From assembly GCA_045576295.1 (NCBI GenBank), contig JAZNGF010000063.1:1-8852 (forward strand): 8,852 bases of DNA. The letters are read 5' to 3'. Both the position numbers and the translations under genes were made by a program. Source of the stretch: CAVALG01 sp045576295. GTDB taxonomy: Bacteria > Bacillota > Clostridia > Oscillospirales > Acutalibacteraceae. The notes beneath the pieces were generated by a model that saw nothing but the letters and a program-made list of their open reading frames with translations, had not been told where the DNA came from and made no database searches. Every line of letters begins with the position of its first letter. Position 1 is the first letter of the stretch. This document shows, piece by piece, positions 7,497-8,852 of this stretch.

Positions 7497-7515
7497 TACT
7501 ATACTTTTTTGTTAA
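7484..7515. other. Probable attachment-site junction between element and cwlD
   Basis: Homology to the amidase ends here and the intergenic DNA of the recombinase side begins. The crossover should lie between the SGHGG codons (about 7490-7479) and the in-frame TAA at 7512-7514. The residues before GHGG (KSIVLAN) partly resemble the expected beta strand, so the exact point cannot be fixed. A loose inverted repeat, TATAC-N15-GTATA (7500-7524), spans the outer part. The core dinucleotide cannot be read without the other element end or an unoccupied site. Confidence 0.5.
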
Positions 7516-7542
7516 TCTTGTATATTTTGTTGTTTTTTGACT

Positions 7543-7566
7543 GTGGAAAACGCTCAAATTTTCCAC
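7543..7566. repeat. 8-bp perfect inverted repeat over the recombinase stop codon
   Basis: GTGGAAAA-N8-TTTTCCAC, with the TGA stop of the recombinase (7554-7556) in its spacer. No T tract follows it in the direction of recombinase transcription, so it is not a convincing terminator. It could be a weak transcript-end hairpin or a protein-binding site near the element end. Confidence 0.4.
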
Positions 7567-8852
7567 TCGATTTTGATTTCTCTCTTGCCACTCTTTTGGA
7601 GCTTTCCGATAAAGATTTTACTTATAAATTCATCAGCAATCTCAAATGTGAGAGTGTCAATTTTTCGGTACTTTTCGAGTATAGATTTAGTATCCGTTTT
7701 TGTTTCGCCACCTGATAGGGCTACAAGCTTTGATTTCAAAATTTCGATGCGTTTTTCTGTTTCTTGAGTTTCCCTTTGATAGCTTTCTCGGTATTTAGTA
7801 AACTCCTCTACGCTGATGACACCGTCTAATTTATCGGTGTACATCTGAGCCATTCGGTTATCGTTACGCTTGACCTTTTCTTCAAGCTCTGCAATTTGCG
7901 ATTCCAAGGTTTTAGCACCGTTCTTTTTCCTTTTAGGCGCATCTAACTTGCCAATCTGCTTTTTATCGTAGTATTTATCAAGTAACTTATTGATTTCATC
8001 TACTACGATTTGCTCTAACTCATCAAGGCGAATACTGTGTGCGTTTTGGCAAACTCCGTTAGTGGTTTTCCGAGTTCTGCAAGAAAGGTAGTTATATCTT
8101 CCGTCACGCAGCTTATAGCTCATTTTCCACATTGTGTTACCACACTCTGCACAAAACACCTTTTTGGCAAGTGAATAACAACTGCCGCTTGGAATTTTTT
8201 GACCTCTGCCACGTGATAACCTAATCTCCTGTGCCTTATAAAAGGTTTCTTTAGAAATAATCGGCTCGTGAGTGTCTTCAACAATATCCCACTCGGTTTG
8301 CGGCTTTTTGCGGCGTTTACCCGTTTTGTAGTTTACAACCTCTTGTCTGCCTTGCACCAAAGTACCCGTATATTCGAAACGGCGAAGAATTGCATAAACA
8401 GCCGAATCCGACCAGGTTGTCCTCGGTGCATTGTTCTTCTCATAGTTGCCGTTATAATACTTAGAGCCAAGCTCCTTTTTGTGAACACAAGGTGGTGGAA
8501 TCATTTCATCATTTAATATTTTCCCTATCGCTATGTACCCAAGTCCGCCGATATATAAATCAAATATCCGCTGAACTGTAGGCGCCGCAACCTCATCAAT
8601 AATTAAATGATTCTTGTTGTCGGGGTCAATTAAATAGCCGTAAGGTGCAAAAGAGCCAACGAATTCGCCGTTTTTTCGCTTAACACTTAAAGTAGCTTTA
8701 ACATTGTCCGATAACTCCTCTAACTGCCATTCATTTACAAGCCCGTTGATTTGCCGTGTTTTTTTGTTGCCTTTAACGTTGGTGTCAATGTTATCAACAA
8801 CCGCAACAAATCGCACACCCCATTCGGGAAACTTTCCGTGAATGAAGTGTTC
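7554..8852 (-). CDS. Large serine recombinase, TnpX/DUF4368 type (N-terminus outside window)
   Basis: The frame is open to the right edge; the GTG at 8816 is internal. The first visible residues, ending FPEWGVRFVAVVDNIDT, match the late part of the resolvase catalytic domain, so roughly the first 100 residues with the catalytic serine are missing from the window. In the 432 visible residues a Recombinase domain (about 60-190; SFAPYGYLIDP, RIFDLYIGG, WSDSAVYAILRRFEYTG) is followed by a zinc-ribbon domain (C234, C237, C258, C268), a long coiled coil (about 310-380) and a DUF4368-like C-terminus ending REIKIEWKI. Such enzymes cut and rejoin short attachment sites to integrate or excise mobile DNA. 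The intact frame suggests it is active. Its position beside the broken cwlD makes cwlD its likely target. Confidence 0.93.
   Translation of the reverse strand, partial: EHFIHGKFPEWGVRFVAVVDNIDTNVKGNKKTRQINGLVNEWQLEELSDNVKATLSVKRKNGEFVGSFAPYGYLIDPDNKNHLIIDEVAAPTVQRIFDLYIGGLGYIAIGKILNDEMIPPPCVHKKELGSKYYNGNYEKNNAPRTTWSDSAVYAILRRFEYTGTLVQGRQEVVNYKTGKRRKKPQTEWDIVEDTHEPIISKETFYKAQEIRLSRGRGQKIPSGSCYSLAKKVFCAECGNTMWKMSYKLRDGRYNYLSCRTRKTTNGVCQNAHSIRLDELEQIVVDEINKLLDKYYDKKQIGKLDAPKRKKNGAKTLESQIAELEEKVKRNDNRMAQMYTDKLDGVISVEEFTKYRESYQRETQETEKRIEILKSKLVALSGGETKTDTKSILEKYRKIDTLTFEIADEFISKIFIGKLQKSGKREIKIEWKI

Larger units (their letters stand above)
7497..8852. mobile_element. End of an integrative element carrying a serine recombinase (continues beyond window)
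   Basis: This contains a large serine recombinase gene whose 3' end lies 57 nt from the interrupted amidase frame, with the recombinase reading towards the junction. A recombinase next to one attachment site is the usual layout for serine-integrase prophages, integrative conjugative elements, Tn4451-like transposons and sporulation-gene intervening elements. The rest of the element and its type are outside the window. The left limit is approximate. Confidence 0.65.

Noticed and set aside
7484..7553. Integration into a tRNA gene
   Set aside because: No tRNA cloverleaf or tRNA 3' end was seen at the junction; the flanking host sequence is an amidase coding region, which fits a serine recombinase better than a tyrosine integrase.
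7509..7767. Two short overlapping + strand frames near the element end
   Set aside because: Both are mostly antisense to the recombinase C-terminus, overlap each other, and have no recognisable domain or good ribosome binding site.
8814..8816. GTG start for the recombinase
   Set aside because: The 12 codons upstream to the window edge continue the resolvase-domain match (FPEWGVRF), so the real start is outside the window.
1..8852. CRISPR array, toxin-antitoxin pair or phage-defence operon
   Set aside because: No regularly spaced short repeats and no small toxin or defence genes were found; the only substantial direct repeat is the paralog duplication in the kinase operon.

Overview
The window looks like a chromosomal segment of a low-GC, Gram-positive, probably spore-forming Clostridia-type Firmicute. 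The reasons are AG-rich ribosome binding sites, TTG/GTG starts, a CwlD-type spore cortex amidase, an AgrC/GHKL-like sensor kinase and a TnpX-like serine recombinase with a DUF4368-type tail. No rRNA, tRNA or CRISPR array was seen, and genus or species cannot be assigned from the sequence.

Left part (1-2671, + strand): three tandem paralogous membrane proteins in one tight operon (spacings of 12 and 3 nt). Each has about seven transmembrane segments followed by a cytoplasmic coiled coil. Only the third continues into a GHKL ATPase domain, and only the third has a histidine at the candidate phospho-acceptor position. The first (cut by the window edge) and second stop after the coiled coil and have Gln at that position. 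This suggests one kinase plus two kinase-dead partner proteins. No response regulator or peptide gene is inside the window. A 16-bp hairpin with A and T tracts (2705-2739) can terminate both converging transcription units.

Middle part (2758-6907, - strand): conserved housekeeping genes read right to left. These are radA (DNA repair ATPase), typA/bipA (ribosome-associated GTPase) and a DEDDh 3'-5' exonuclease with a C-terminal zinc ribbon. radA and typA each have their own recognisable promoter. The radA promoter, the stop codon of the upstream amidase, a perfect 9-bp-arm palindrome and the radA ribosome binding site are packed into about 50 bp.

Right part (6918-8852, - strand): a cwlD-like N-acetylmuramoyl-L-alanine amidase gene has lost its 5' end exactly at the codons for its first zinc-binding motif (GHGG). 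About 40-70 bp further on lies the 3' end of a large serine recombinase gene, which runs off the window. The simplest reading is that an integrative element has inserted into cwlD and that this is one of its ends. The arrangement resembles the recombinase-bearing elements that interrupt sporulation genes in other Firmicutes (skin in sigK, SP-beta in spsM), so excision could restore the amidase gene. This is the most interesting candidate system in the window, followed by the kinase/pseudokinase tandem array.
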